Assembly (NCBI RefSeq): GCF_905147045.1
Contig: NC_065894.1
Coordinates: forward strand, 6,051,501 to 6,115,500
DNA length: 64,000 nucleotides
Reading direction: 5' to 3'
Origin: Nymphalis io
Lineage: Eukaryota; Arthropoda; Insecta; Lepidoptera; Nymphalidae
Numbering within the stretch: position 1 is the stretch's first letter; each line of letters starts with the position of its first letter. The notes under the pieces were generated by a model that was not told the DNA's origin, made no database searches, and was given only the letters and a program-made list of their open reading frames with translations. Shown piece by piece: positions 22,854-34,402 of the stretch. Made by a program: the position numbers and the translations under genes.

Positions 22854-25800
22854 TAAATAAGTCTTACAATAAAATAAAAATATACTTCACATTTATTTAA
22901 AATAACACGGTAACATGCAGAGTATTTAATATCATACTCTTGTTAAATAATTCTGTGTTTCTCTCTCTCGAAAATTCTATTTTAATATAACGAGATTACG
23001 TTTGTGACATGATATAAAAAAGTATCAAACGAACTTAGCACTGTCTCTAAGCATAATGCGGCTTTATTTAAATGTCTCGCATTTTCACGGAGCTCGTATG
23101 TTTCTGCCACAGTAGGATAATATTCTTAAATTCATTTTCACTCCACAAATAAAGGTAAATAATATTATTTCGTATTACTTAAATAATCTTCTTCGGACAA
23201 TGTTATAATGTCATTGAGTTGTTGAGTTCAAAGACATCACAATTATTATTTAAATAATTACGACCTTACTTTTATAGTTTTTCTCTTGAAAAGCTCTTTG
23301 TGTTTTTCATTTATCGTTAACGTGAAATGAAGTTAAACAAATATATTATTACCGGTCGTTATGAATTTAATGAAAAAATTATAAATTTTTTTTTAATATT
23401 TTGTGTAATATAAAATATATATTTCAAATTTTTGCTAAAAGAAAAAAGCAATAAAATTTTCTATAAAAATCAGATGTTAATTTTTTTTGAGGTTGGCATT
23501 TCACCTTCTGATATATTGCATTGCTATCATAATGAATGTACTTAGAGAAACTTAACATTTTTGTTAGAGCCTCTAACTATTCTATAGTCAAACAGTAAAG
23601 TTTGTTTAAAAAATAAAAGTCTGTAAATGTACAGGGACATTCCTAAATGTACAGGGGCTTCCTTTCTCCTAGTCCTGACTTTTTATTCACGCAGTCAAAA
23701 CCTTCAGAACAAATTCTGACTGAGCACTTACATTAAAAAATATTATTATTATCAATAATACAATAAAAAGGGGACAATCCAGTGGCTGAAACACGTGTCC
23801 TCGCTGTGGGGTGAAAAGTCACTTATCCGAATACTAAGTTTTTATAATACGTAAGTTGAATTAATTTTCTGTATTTTTAAACAGATATATACTTGTATAT
23901 CCATGACCACGAAGTGTAGTGTGATAAACACCAAATTTGCCTTTGACAGCCGTGAGTTACATAACAGTATGAAAAAAGTATACTAAAATAAAAATTTAGA
24001 ATAAAAGTTTAAAAAAAATGTTGTTATATACTTTTTAAATTCAGTAAAGATTTTAAAGTATTTTGATTCGGCTTATACTATAAAAGACCGTTTCTCAAGA
24101 AAGGATTTAGCGCATTATACCCGTCAGAAACAGGTCTACGATATATCATAGTTACATTTAAAACCCACTGAGGCATAGAAATAAAAGGTCTTAGTAATAA
24201 TATTTTTTTCTCATTTCAGTGAAATAAATTTGATAAATAAACGATAATTTTATTACTTATATTTTATTGCTAAGCGGGATTTCACAGTCCGTCTATAAAA
24301 CCCAACGCAGGTGTTAATGGTCTAACATTAATTTCTGCTCTTTTAGCGAGCCTTCCTCTCGAATGCCCGGTTTTTTATTGCTTTAAGACGTAACTCGTTA
24401 CTCGATTACGCTTCAAACAGTAAAGAACAGTCTCATAAACTAACCACTCGTAAAATCTTCAAAATTGTTACCAGTAACCTTTACACATGTAAACTATTAT
24501 TATAAACGCGTTAGATTAATCTTTTACTAGACATACGAAATGGTGTTTTTGGTAATGCACTAAATGCTTTTAAATATTGCACAATAATTTAATTATATGA
24601 TTATTTTAGAAAAACATTTTAGTAGAAGTAGTTATTGTAAAAGTAACAAGTAATTTAAGTTAAATATTTTGAGCAAAGGAAATTTACAGTGCTGCCAATA
24701 CATATTATTGTAAAAGGAAATTGAAATGTCAAGTTTTTTGTACAATGAGCAGGTGCACTGATATATGACCAGTGTCCCTTGACACTTCGCGAGACCTGAA
24801 AAGCTACCGTTTACTTCAAGTAAATGCTACTTATAACAAAAAGTGCTCAAATTACAGATAGAAAATTGTCTAAATGAAACACTAGTATCGTTTATCTTTA
24901 AATATTGACTAAACTATTCTTTATTCGTAGCATTTTAATCTGTAAGTAGCAAGCCAATTACATAAGTAAGATTAATACTTAAAATGGAAATGTAGGGAAA
25001 TCAATAGCCACATGAGCCGTCTTCTGAAATCCACTTATGAAATATCCATAAATAGTCCTCCGGCGACTTTATTTATTTCTCTAGGAGACATAGGAAGATC
25101 AAATAGCCTTTGTCCTCCCCTTTTTACTTATTCAAACAAAATTACATATGCCAGCTTCTGAATCGCCATCGCCCGAAATTTTACGCGCTAGAGATAGTGT
25201 CATGAATATAAATCTATCGTAAAGACACCAAGGAGAGGCCAGCTAAGTTTACGGCATGGCTCACTTTGCATTCTTTGTACAACGGCCCTTTATGGTCGCT
25301 TTATGGACTCAGATCCTTTGCATAAAGCCTCAACGTTAGTCCTAATGTATTAAGATCGGTATTCATGAGAACTGGATTATTTTTCACATGTCCCTAACAG
25401 CATCCATTTTTAAAACCACAAAAGCGTGAGGTGAATCAATACTTACAATGTTACAATGAGTACATAAACTATATCGTCCAATATAAATGTTAAAAAATAT
25501 ACTCGAAAACATCGTAGTGTTTAATTAAACCCCTTACATATAAAAAGTGTTATTTTAAACGCCGAAAATTCTTAGCGCCTGCAACGATCCCTGTTAACTA
25601 TTAATCCCATTTTCTTTTGCTGGAGATAACGAAACTCATTTAAGATATCTCGCGAACGCCTTTCAGCCGTTTTGGGGTGCAGCCGTGGAGCGGTCAAAGT
25701 CAGTAATGGAGTCGCGTCGTCTCATATTAAAACATAAAAAAAAACATAATACAATAGCATTTATTACAAATTTGTGTATGATAATATTAAAAAAAAAAAC

Positions 25801-26729
25801 ATTTTATAATCATCTCTATAGTAGATTCAGTCAGAATGAATTTAGATCACGATTATTGATGTGCGTGCCCGTAAATACTCTCTCGTTATCATGTCAAAAA
25901 TTGAAGTTTGTTTCGGTTGTGTGTGAGGTTTTAACGAAATTTGAAAAGACGTTCATGATCATGGTGATGATAGTTACAGCCAGCTTAAAAAAAAACAATA
26001 TCTGGATTAGTCAAATTACTGTTCAAAATTAACGCAAAAGAATTTGCGAGAACTGCTCGGTCTATTAATTATTATTTATTGAATTTCATTCCAAAAACTT
26101 TAACATAGCCATGGTACAACGATCTAGTGACAAATTCGATCTCCACGCATTTCTTTATTCTTTAATACCTTCGTATTTCGTCTCGGAGACCAAAGGTTTC
26201 TCTTTATGTCTAATAAAATTTTCTTCAAAGTATTCTTAATTGAAAATTCAAATTTATGCATAAGCTCTGATTGTAGCATTGTGAGGTGCTGGCTACAGGC
26301 GTTTACGAGAGCTACGAGATGCCTTTGTAAATTATACGAGATTAGGTTGACGATGGAAGTTGGAATAAGTTAATTTTATATCACGCCTTAGCAAAAATGT
26401 TAACAAGTAAGAATTTCGCACAAGACTGTAATTAATACGTCCCGTAATTAAATTTCTCATCTCGCTTACAATATATTGCCTTTGTGAGTACTATGACAAC
26501 GAATCAACTAAAAGCATTAATATTTAATGGTGTATTTTATGTAAAATAATAGCAACACGGTTAAAATTGATGAATCTGACTTTGAACTAATTCGTTTTCT
26601 TAACTTATATACTGTTACTATACTCAAAAAACGATTCGGTTTGCTCAAGTTAAAAGATATATTATCTTACAGATTTGTACATTACATATGTACATATGTG
26701 TTTGTGCATACAACTGCGTTTCCGTTTAT
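22854..26729. other. Non-coding DNA, one balanced-composition block
   Basis: Mostly AT-rich unique sequence. The block at about 25050-25335 is less AT-biased and includes two TTTATGG words 11 bp apart (near 25290), similar to Caudal/Abd-B-type homeodomain sites. This is suggestive only. No gene or repeat was recognised. Confidence 0.4.
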
Positions 26730-26800
26730 TATCCTCCCGAGGACCCTTTTTCCGGGGTCAAAGGTACCCTATATTGACCCCGAGAGTGGCTCGAGCTATT
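26730..26800. mobile_element. Short remnant of Helitron-like repeat
   Basis: Contains CCGGGGTCAAAGGTACCCTA followed by TTGACCCCG, which forms an 8-bp inverted pair. The text resembles the 'cgggataaaagtagcctatgt' segment of a common insect repeat. The fragment is small and could be something else. Confidence 0.3.
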
Positions 26801-27172
26801 ACCATAGCCAATTACTTTAAAATCCACGTAGGTGACCTTATCGTGCTTAAGTTAAATAGAAAAGACCTTGAAATCTATATATTTTATTATGTACATATAG
26901 AAAAAAGATAATGTATGATACGATGATGATGATATTTACATAAAATCAGAAACGAAACTTTTCTATACTACTAAATTGTTACGTAATAAAGCTGAATATT
27001 TCACGTACTTAAAGTTTTGATCCTTAACTAACGGCTTAAGCCCAAAGGATTAAGTTAAGTTTTAACTATCGATTTTGTATGAGACTTGAAGAATCTTTAA
27101 GTTTCGGAGTCTTATTTAACACTTGCATGTAACAAGATCGATATTGAAATATTATTAAATATTTTTATTTAC

Positions 27173-27342
27173 ACTAGTTTCCGTTGGTGGTTTCACCAGT
27201 GTGTTAAGGGGGCAGGTATTAGGGGTACCTTTTTTGTTCCCGTAACACAGTGTATCTACAAAATTTCATGGTGATTAAAAGTAGTTAAGACATAAAAGCG
27301 TAACAAACAAATAAACTCACTTTCGCATTTAAAATACTAGTT
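27173..27342 (-). mobile_element. Helitron-like dispersed repeat, both ends visible
   Basis: The segment lies between two copies of ACTAGTT (27173-27179 and 27336-27342). On the minus strand it starts with text typical of a common insect repeat (AAATGCGAAAGTGAGTTTATT, GTTACGCTTTTATG) and ends ...GGAAACTAGT. A CTAG-T end fits the CTRR-T terminus of Helitrons, so a non-autonomous Helitron-like origin is possible. The flanking repeat could equally be a short TSD. No coding capacity. Confidence 0.5.
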
Positions 27343-27399
27343 ACGATTATTTGTATGTAAACTGAAACTTACGTTGAAAAATATTACGGGTTTGCCTAT

Positions 27400-27519
27400 A
27401 AGTGTTTTTTTTTGAGAGGATTAGTTAAACAATGCTGTGTATTCGTCTTTCAAATGTCAAATCATCGTGACAGAAAGAGAGAAATCAGTATTTAAGTAAA
27501 CACCTGCCAAACAACGTTT
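27400..27519. mobile_element. MITE-like element (family E), left part, split by a SINE
   Basis: Matches the MITE-like copy at 41041: TTAGTTAAACAATGCTGTG, CTTTCAAATGTCAAATCATC, GTGACAGAAAGAGAG, TAAACACCTGCCAAACAACG. A family A SINE is inserted exactly in the right terminal region, and the MITE continues at 27829 with AAACAACGTTTATAAGTGAG. The insertion order is therefore clear: MITE first, SINE later. Confidence 0.7.
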
Positions 27520-27828
27520 TCGAGAGAGAGTCGAGATGGCCCAGTGGCAAGAACGCGTGAATCTTAACCGATGAACGTGGGTTCAAACCCGGGCAAGCAC
27601 CTCTGAATTTTCATGAGCTTAATTTCTGTTTATAATTCATCTCGTGCTTTTCGGTGAAGGAAAACATCGTGAGGAAACCAGCATGTGTCTAATTTCATCG
27701 AAATTCTGCCACATGTGTATTCCACCAACCCGCATTGGAGCAGCGTGGTGGTATAAGCTCCAAATCTTCTCCCCAAAAAGGGAGAGGAGGCCTTAGTCCA
27801 GCAGTGGGACATTAACAGGCTGTTACTG
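27520..27828 (+). mobile_element. SINE family A nested in a MITE, 11-bp TSD
   Basis: Flanked by the perfect direct repeat AAACAACGTTT at 27509-27519 and 27829-27839. Box A region TCGAGATGGCCCAGTGGC and box B region GGGTTCAAACCCGGGC (near 27578-27593) are intact. The 3' end is ...ACAGGCTGTTACTG with no extended TTACGG tail. Several substitutions relative to the copies at 13240 and 58127 imply a slightly older insertion. Plus-strand orientation. Confidence 0.92.
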
Positions 27829-27865
27829 AAACAACGTTTATAAGTGAGGCCGTTAGTATATAAGC
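27829..27865. mobile_element. MITE-like element (family E), right remainder
   Basis: AAACAACGTTTATAAGTGAG continues the family E text interrupted at 27519. Its downstream words (AGGCCGTTAGTAT) match the same position in the copies at 21690 (AAGGCCGTAAAT) and 41041 (TAAGCCGATAC). Confidence 0.65.
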
Positions 27866-29640
27866 AATGATTGATACAAGCAATAGATTGATTTAACAAA
27901 AAGTCCTAACGAGTGCACGTGTACTAAAACAAAAGAATCACGACAGTAATGTTAATATCGTGTTCTATTTCTATCTTTAAAATAAAATTTCTTTGGGAAC
28001 AATGAGAGCAAAATTTCAAGTTGAAATTTCAGTACAACGTTTCTATATGTAACATTTAAAAAAAAGTTTTTGACGCAAAATGGACAGTAAACAAGCACTA
28101 GTCTAGAGAGAGAGAAATACATAACTATACAATAAATTTCATTCCGGTCAGGTGTACTGAGTTGTACGCGCTCTTTGTTCAAGTCACTATTGGTTTAAAT
28201 TGTTTTATTGTGTATTCAACAGAAATATGAACAATGGTATAAACGTTTCTAAACATAAAATCAAACGCAGGCAACAATAAAAACATCATCCGTCACTTAT
28301 ATTTTATGTTAAAAAGCTACGAATTGCTTTTGCGAAAAATAAACTTTTCATTCATTCATTCATTGAAATATTATGATAGAATCTACGAGGTGAGAGCAAT
28401 CGGGTATAATAAACAAATCGTTGTCAAATGATAATTCCGTAAAATATCTGTTTCAATTGGGGCTTCACAATCGGCGAACGCGCCCTCTTCCGCACATAAA
28501 TAATCGCCCGACGTTTACTTCGGTACGGAAGTTTGATAAGGCTAGATGAAATTCTCTTTCTGTATGTATATACAAGTAAGTATATTACATTCAATTTATT
28601 TATAACCGCAACCTTATATTCAATTTATTTTTTTAGAACTCATAAAAATATAATATTTTAATTTCCCTAAAACGTAATAAAACTAAGCATGAAAGTAATT
28701 CAATTAATTTGAGTGTAATATATTTTATCTTTATTATTTTGTAAAATAAAATCTCAATTATATAATGTGTAAATTAAATAAATTGTTACATAATAAACGT
28801 TATAAAAGCAATGGAATATAATAATGTATTTATTATTTTCTATCGTTAATTTAAGATGTCCACAGCGGTTTATGAAAGCTAAAATAATTTCATAAAAGCG
28901 TTATATCTTTGCCGGGTCACGTAAGAGGGCGCTTCGGGGGAAAATTACATTTTGTTTGGCCACGTTCACGGAGACATGGGACAACTCAGTTAACGAGTGT
29001 TCAGGATTCTCCGTAATTCTTTCATATCTCTCCGCAAGAGATAAGAGAGTTGAGAAATCTTTTAAATCGGTAACTCGGTTTGTTTTGCGGTATATTCGAT
29101 ATTGAATAAAACATTTTTCGATTGTTTTGTGTAACAGAAGTTGGAGAAGGATTGCAATGACATTAAAATAATAGTAGGCAATTCATTCGCTGTTAAAATT
29201 ATTTAGTTATTTTTGTATTTCAATTTCAAAACGATATAATTTTTAAAAATTCTAACATTGAAGGTCCGTAATTTCTGCCTACAATTTCCTTCACCTTAAT
29301 CCTCATAAATAACTTAATCAACTTGGTATTCTTATCTTCTATATAATAAAATGTAACAGTCTTCGAACATTTGTGTATGAATTATTGTTAATATTTTATT
29401 GGGACACGAATAATGCAAATACTGTCTGTTTGCGTGAATGCGCAATACACTAAATTCATTTATTAAGTGGCTTTAGTTAACACAGAATAATTTTAATAAA
29501 AATAAGTATCATGACACTTTATATCACTATATTTTTATGAGTAAGATTAAAAGTTTTGGTTGGATCGTTGTCGCAAGTCTTATTAAAAATTAATATAATG
29601 GATTTATGTATGTATGCATGTGTTTCTTTTTACCACCATA
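27866..29640. other. Non-coding DNA, no recognised gene
   Basis: Contains a short (ATTC)n run near 28350-28370. GC-richer stretches lie at about 28450-28545 and 28910-29010 (GCCGGGTCACGTAAGAGGGC), with no frame or repeat match. The rest is AT-rich. Confidence 0.45.
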
Positions 29641-29641
29641 C

Positions 29642-31420
29642 CTTTTTTTTTTTTATATGCCCCGGGATGGCAAATGACTCTACTCGACCTGATGGTAAGT
29701 GGTAGTAGAGTCCAAACGCGACGACGGCCAGTACAGTCGGGAAGAATGTTCTGTACTAGCCGTCCCCGCCTTGCCGGCCCGCAAGATGCCTCTTCACGCC
29801 TCGTTTGAAGGAACCCGGGTTGTAAGAGGAGGGGAACACATGAGCTGGTAAGGAATTCCATTCTTTGGTAGTGCGGCAAAGAAAGGAGTTGCCAAATTTC
29901 TTTGTGCGCGATGGAATTGATGTCACAGTTAGGCGGTGACATCGAGAACCAGCTCGCGTGGACTTAAGAAGGAAGGGGGAAGCAGAAATAAGAGAGAATA
30001 ATTCCTCAGAGCACTCGCCGTGATACAGACGATAGAAAGCGCTCAGTGCTGCTATCTCGCGACGCGATTGTAAAGGTTCAAGGGTGTTTGTGACCTTTAC
30101 GTCGCCAATAATGCGTACTGCACGTCGCTGCAACCGGTCCAAGGCCTCCATTAGGTACTTAGCGGAGCTATCCCAAAGGTGCGAGCAATATTCAACGCAA
30201 GACCGTACCTGTGTTTTGTATAACAGGCACAGTTGTTGTGGCGTGAAAAAACGCCGCACCTTGTTCAGAACTCCGAGTTTCGTGAATTTTTCGTGAAGCT
30301 GTTTTTATAATAGCCTCGATGTAATCCCTTGGACTAAGGTCGCAGCGAACGTCCATCCCCAGCATGGCGATTTTGCTTTGTATCATCAGCGGTGTGCCAC
30401 AGAGGGAGAAATGAGGGTAAAATGGTGACTTTTTCGCTGTGAGAGCGCACACCTGTATTTTCTTGGCATTAAACTCAACAAGATTATCAGAACCCCATTT
30501 GGCGATGAGCTCTAATGTCCTATCGAGTTCAATGACAAGATTCTCCCGCCTCTCCTCAGTTTCCGCCCGCCCAGCCACTGCGCGTCCGTGGTATCCACCG
30601 TGCACTGTACTATCATCTGCATAGCAATGTATGTTCCCAAGAGAGAGCATATCATTGATATGCAAAAGAAAGAGTGTGGGAGATAGCACAGATCCCTGGG
30701 GGACCCCAGCATTCACTACATAGAATTGTGAAGCGCAACCATCTACTAAAACACGAAGGCTATGCTTGTGTAGGAAGCTGGCAGTCCAGGTGCATAGCTG
30801 GGCAGGCAGACCATATGCCGGTAGCTTGGAGAGAAGACTTTTGTGCCAGACCCTGTCGAAAGCCTTGGAGATATCGAGGCTGACAGCCAACGATTCTCCA
30901 TGCTTGTCGATAGCTTCACCCCAGAGGTGCGTTACGTACGCTAGAAGATCACTTGTGGACCGTTTTGGTCGAAACCCGTACTGACGATCATTAATTAGAC
31001 AGTGATCTTCTAGGTAATGGATCACTTGGTTGTTTAAAATCCGTTCCATCACCTTACAAAGTACTGAGGTGATAGCTATTGGCCGATAATTTGCCGGGTC
31101 AGACCGATCCCCTTTTTTGGGAACCGCTTGCACATTAGCTCTTCTCCAAGCCTCCGGCACACATCCCGAAGAGAGAGAAAGTTGGAACAGGCGCGTTAAC
31201 ACAGGAGACAGCTCCGCCGCGCACTTCTTCAGCACAATGGCTGGTATTCCTTCGGGACCGCTAGCTTTCCGTATATCGAGTGATTGCAGCTCCGCACGCA
31301 AATCACGTTGCCTGATTTTGATGTCAGGCATCGTGTGGCCACATGAAGGTATTGTTGGTGGCTGCGCACTACAATCATCGATTACAGAGTTGTCGGCAAA
31401 GAGTTTAGCCAGGAGGTCGT
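29642..31420 (-). mobile_element. 5'-truncated CR1/jockey-group LINE
   Basis: The minus-strand element ends at a 12-nt poly(A) (the T run at about 29643-29654 on the plus strand), preceded by GGCATAT. Upstream lie the reverse transcriptase and C-terminal region. The 5' end is cut near 31420, where similarity to the family's linker before the reverse transcriptase stops. The 3' untranslated region contains a hairpin with 9-bp arms at 29676-29684 and 29704-29712, enclosing ACTTACCATCAG. No certain TSD was found. Composition is much less AT-rich than the surroundings, as usual for an intruding LINE. Confidence 0.9.
29756..31419 (-). pseudogene. LINE ORF2 remnant: reverse transcriptase plus C-terminal region, frameshifted
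   Basis: The protein fragment begins near 31419 (..LLAKLFADNS) and reads as one frame past 30300. Counted from the Met at 31331, it shows the NYRPI box (81-85), palm motif DISKAFD (153-159, catalytic Asp), AGVPQGS (208-214) and the catalytic YADD (237-240). All key reverse transcriptase residues are present. Near 30283-30295 the frame shifts. The minus-strand text has TTCACGAAA twice, about 11 bases apart, so an 11-nt duplication explains the break. The continuation (30259 down to 29756) carries the C-terminal part with CVEYCSHLWD and WNSLPAHVFP. Endonuclease and ORF1 are missing. Clade placement as CR1/jockey group is by resemblance; a more specific family name is not safe. Confidence 0.9.
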
Positions 31421-33405
31421 ACCTACCCGATCATATCTGGGTGTTCGAATCCTTACATCATCTTTTGTGACGCTGGTTATAAATTCATTCAATGATTCTA
31501 TTAATCATTCGTTCATGACAGACGTATTTTTTTATTCGTTTATATTAGTATCAATCGAAATCTATGCTATAGCTTAATGCTGCGGTTGAACTAATATGTG
31601 ATGATTAAGCGATCGTCAGACTCGCAAGCCTTTTTAAACAAATCGCATGTTGTAACTGATAAATTATACCGATGAAATAATGAATACATTGAACTATAAA
31701 ACATTTAGCCTATAACAAAAATAATTACTCGTATCTTGCAATGTGTACAGTATATGTTTTAGGCCTATTTTTATAAGCTTAAAATGACACAAAATATATT
31801 ATATAAAATAACCTTCTACAAAAATGTTTAGGAAACATTTCAGTTTTATTGTAAGTTATTCTAAAGAGGGGAGAAGTAATATCAGATAATACCTTGTTTT
31901 AATTTCAAACCGTAAATAATAATTTGGTCAATTTTCTCTATACCATTTCGGTTGCGTGCTCAAAGTTTTTATTAGAATTTTATTGTTATTTAGGCGTGTT
32001 TGTTCTTTGTTTCAGATTAGATCGGCGTTTTAAAAGCAGCCGGGCGCTAATGTGAGTTTCTGAATTTTCTCTTGTTTACATAAAGAAAATGTAATAGAAA
32101 TTTCCCTTTGCTGCCGTTGCTGAATTTATATGAAAAGTTTGATGTTTGCATGCACGATGTTTCACGGTAAAGTTTCGGGTCCAGTCCATCAACTCGCGTA
32201 ATGACAAAATCCCTATATAAGTGCGACGGCCAGATACACTCACGTAATGCGAAACAAAACAACCGGCTAGCGAAAGTTTCCAGAGGGAAATTCAACCGGA
32301 GTCAACGGAAAGGTATCCCAAAACTATGAACGTTAAGAAACTTTTATGAGCGGCCTAGCCGTTTAACCGCGAGTCAAGAGCTGATTCCACTAGCCGGCTA
32401 CAACTACGAAGCACCTGAGACCGGCTTTTTATTTCTCATTCACATTTCCACCTAATTTCAGCCCGCCGCAAAGGCTGTTGAGGTGGGCTGAACTTTGTCG
32501 GGCGTCATAAATTTATTTAACGGCCTGAAGGCAATAAGAGGTGGAGTGTAAAAAGAAAAATACGATACCAACGTGCCTAGCCGTTATTGCAATTAAACAG
32601 AGGAAGTAAATCTTTCAATACGAGCGCAGGCGTTCGCCTCCCGTTTCCTGCTTTAATTTATCGCTTTGTTTTAGTCAGTGGCGCATCCAATTGACGGATT
32701 GCTATGTATTTGATTAAAAAAAGCTTAGACTTTTTCAATTGTCAATCCATTACAAAGGTGAGTGCACACTGTTAACAATGTCATGAACTCGTATTCTCGT
32801 TAATGTCATGATGTAACAGAAAAATTTAGAAATTATTATGCAAATAATTGGTTTCACTTACATTTATTAAAAGTAATAAATAATTATAAATTGTTAATTT
32901 TATTCAATACGCTCCCAAATATCAAAGGTAAGATATAAGTAATTCCTCAACCTATTTCACACTGTATTTTTTTAATAAGGTGTTGGTATGTCTTTTACCT
33001 ACTGATTCAAACGAATAAAATCGCGTTTTTATTACTATGATATTAAATATTAATGTTAACTATATTCTTATTACTTTATAAAATATCCTCTACATTTATT
33101 ACAATTAAAATATTTAATAAAATGTTTTGTTTTTCATTTTGAAAAAATATAATCTTTTTCATTACTTCTTAACCTTGCTTAGCGAGTTAATACTAGTTTT
33201 TTAAACTCCATTTTGGTAAGCCTTGTAAGCAAATCGTGCAATTATGTTGGAACAGGAAAATGAAGGGACGAGTGTAAAATTCAAATTGCTTAATGGTTCG
33301 TAAGCAAGCATTTCATTTTCCATTCGAATTGATGCGTAATTTAGAGCTGCGTGCGCGCGAAAACGATGCGAGCTCGTTTTGTAAGCTTTAAGCATAATAT
33401 ATTGT
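31421..33405. other. Non-coding DNA with a balanced-composition block
   Basis: From about 32020 to 32700 the sequence is clearly less AT-rich and non-repetitive (CGGCCTAGCCGTTTAACCGC, AGCCCGCCGCAAAGGCTG, GGGCGTCATAAATTTATT). No open frame is convincing. It is a candidate conserved non-coding or regulatory block based on composition only. The remainder is AT-rich. Confidence 0.4.
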
Positions 33406-33480
33406 ATCCATCAACAAGCATTGGAGCAGCGTGGTGGAATAACCTCCAAGTCTTATTCTCTGAAAAAGGCTGTTACTTTA
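33406..33480 (+). mobile_element. Small SINE family A fragment
   Basis: CATTGGAGCAGCGTGGTGGA followed by ATAACCTCCAAG and a terminal GGCTGTTACTT matches the 3' third of family A. Head and body are absent. Confidence 0.7.
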
Positions 33481-34135
33481 CCTTACTTTTTAGATTTTAC
33501 AGTTAATTAATAATTAAATGTCGACATACACGACAAAACTTTTTCTTCTCAGAAACGTGCAATTGATAATAATCGACTGACCTTGCTATTTTATTTTCGT
33601 CTTACTTAACTTTACAAATTCTAGTTACGAAATTGTTTTTTATATTATAAAATTTAATTTCTAAAAAGTTAGAAACGCGTATTTCATTCGAAATTTTTAT
33701 TTCTAAGTTAAGTTTATTTTAAACAAAAGAGAAGTAAAGAATTAAAACCTAAAGATAAAATAAAGTCATTACAACCTTTTTCGAACATACAAATATACAC
33801 ACAGTTTTTTTTAATAATTCTAATCGTGTGTTTTTTATTTATTAGTTAATAAATTAATAATTAATTAATGAAATCGAAGTAACGAACTTCAATCGCAATC
33901 ATTATCTGTTATTAGAGGGGATGAATAAATATAACTATTTCAATTAGCCGATTGTACGCGTCGTAGTACACAACACAGTGTTTAAATATTCATAGCCTGC
34001 GGTATTGATTCCACTGCGTCTAGGGTTATATAGCTTGAAAATCTGAAAATTACATCAAACTTTCAATCTCTATTCGATTGAAACTAAATACTGTGATTAA
34101 TAAAGGTTTATTAATCAAATAACTATTGATATCAG

Positions 34136-34402
34136 CTGAGATGGTGGAATGGCTAGAACGCGTGAGACTTAACAAAAGCTTGCAGGTTCAAGTTCTGGCT
34201 AGCGCCACTTAATGATAATGTGCTAATATAAAAAATATATATTAATTATATAATATTTATAATATAAAATAATAATAATGTAAAATAATTTATATTTATA
34301 ATTCATCTCGTACTGAATTATTGCAGAGTTGTGGATTATGCTCTAAATATTCTCCTTAAGAGAAGGGAGTGGCCAGCAGTGAGATATTTACAGGCATAGC
34401 AC
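34136..34402 (+). mobile_element. Old, rearranged SINE family A copy
   Basis: The head GCTGAGATGGTGGAATGGC, AGAACGCGTGAGACTTAAC and a box-B-like GCAGGTTCAAGTTCTGGC are recognisable near 34136-34202. The body is interrupted by AT-rich sequence, then TTATAATTCATCTCGTACTG and ATTCTCCTTAAGAGAAGGG mark later parts, and the 3' end is GAGATATTTACAGGC. A large part of the middle is missing. Confidence 0.72.

Noticed and set aside
25685..26032. 115-codon plus-strand frame
   Set aside because: Starts at GTG, is rich in poly-A-encoded lysine runs and shows no domain; chance opening.
30439..31470. Several plus-strand frames opposite the LINE reverse transcriptase
   Set aside because: They are antisense shadows of the real minus-strand reverse transcriptase, which has all the expected motifs.
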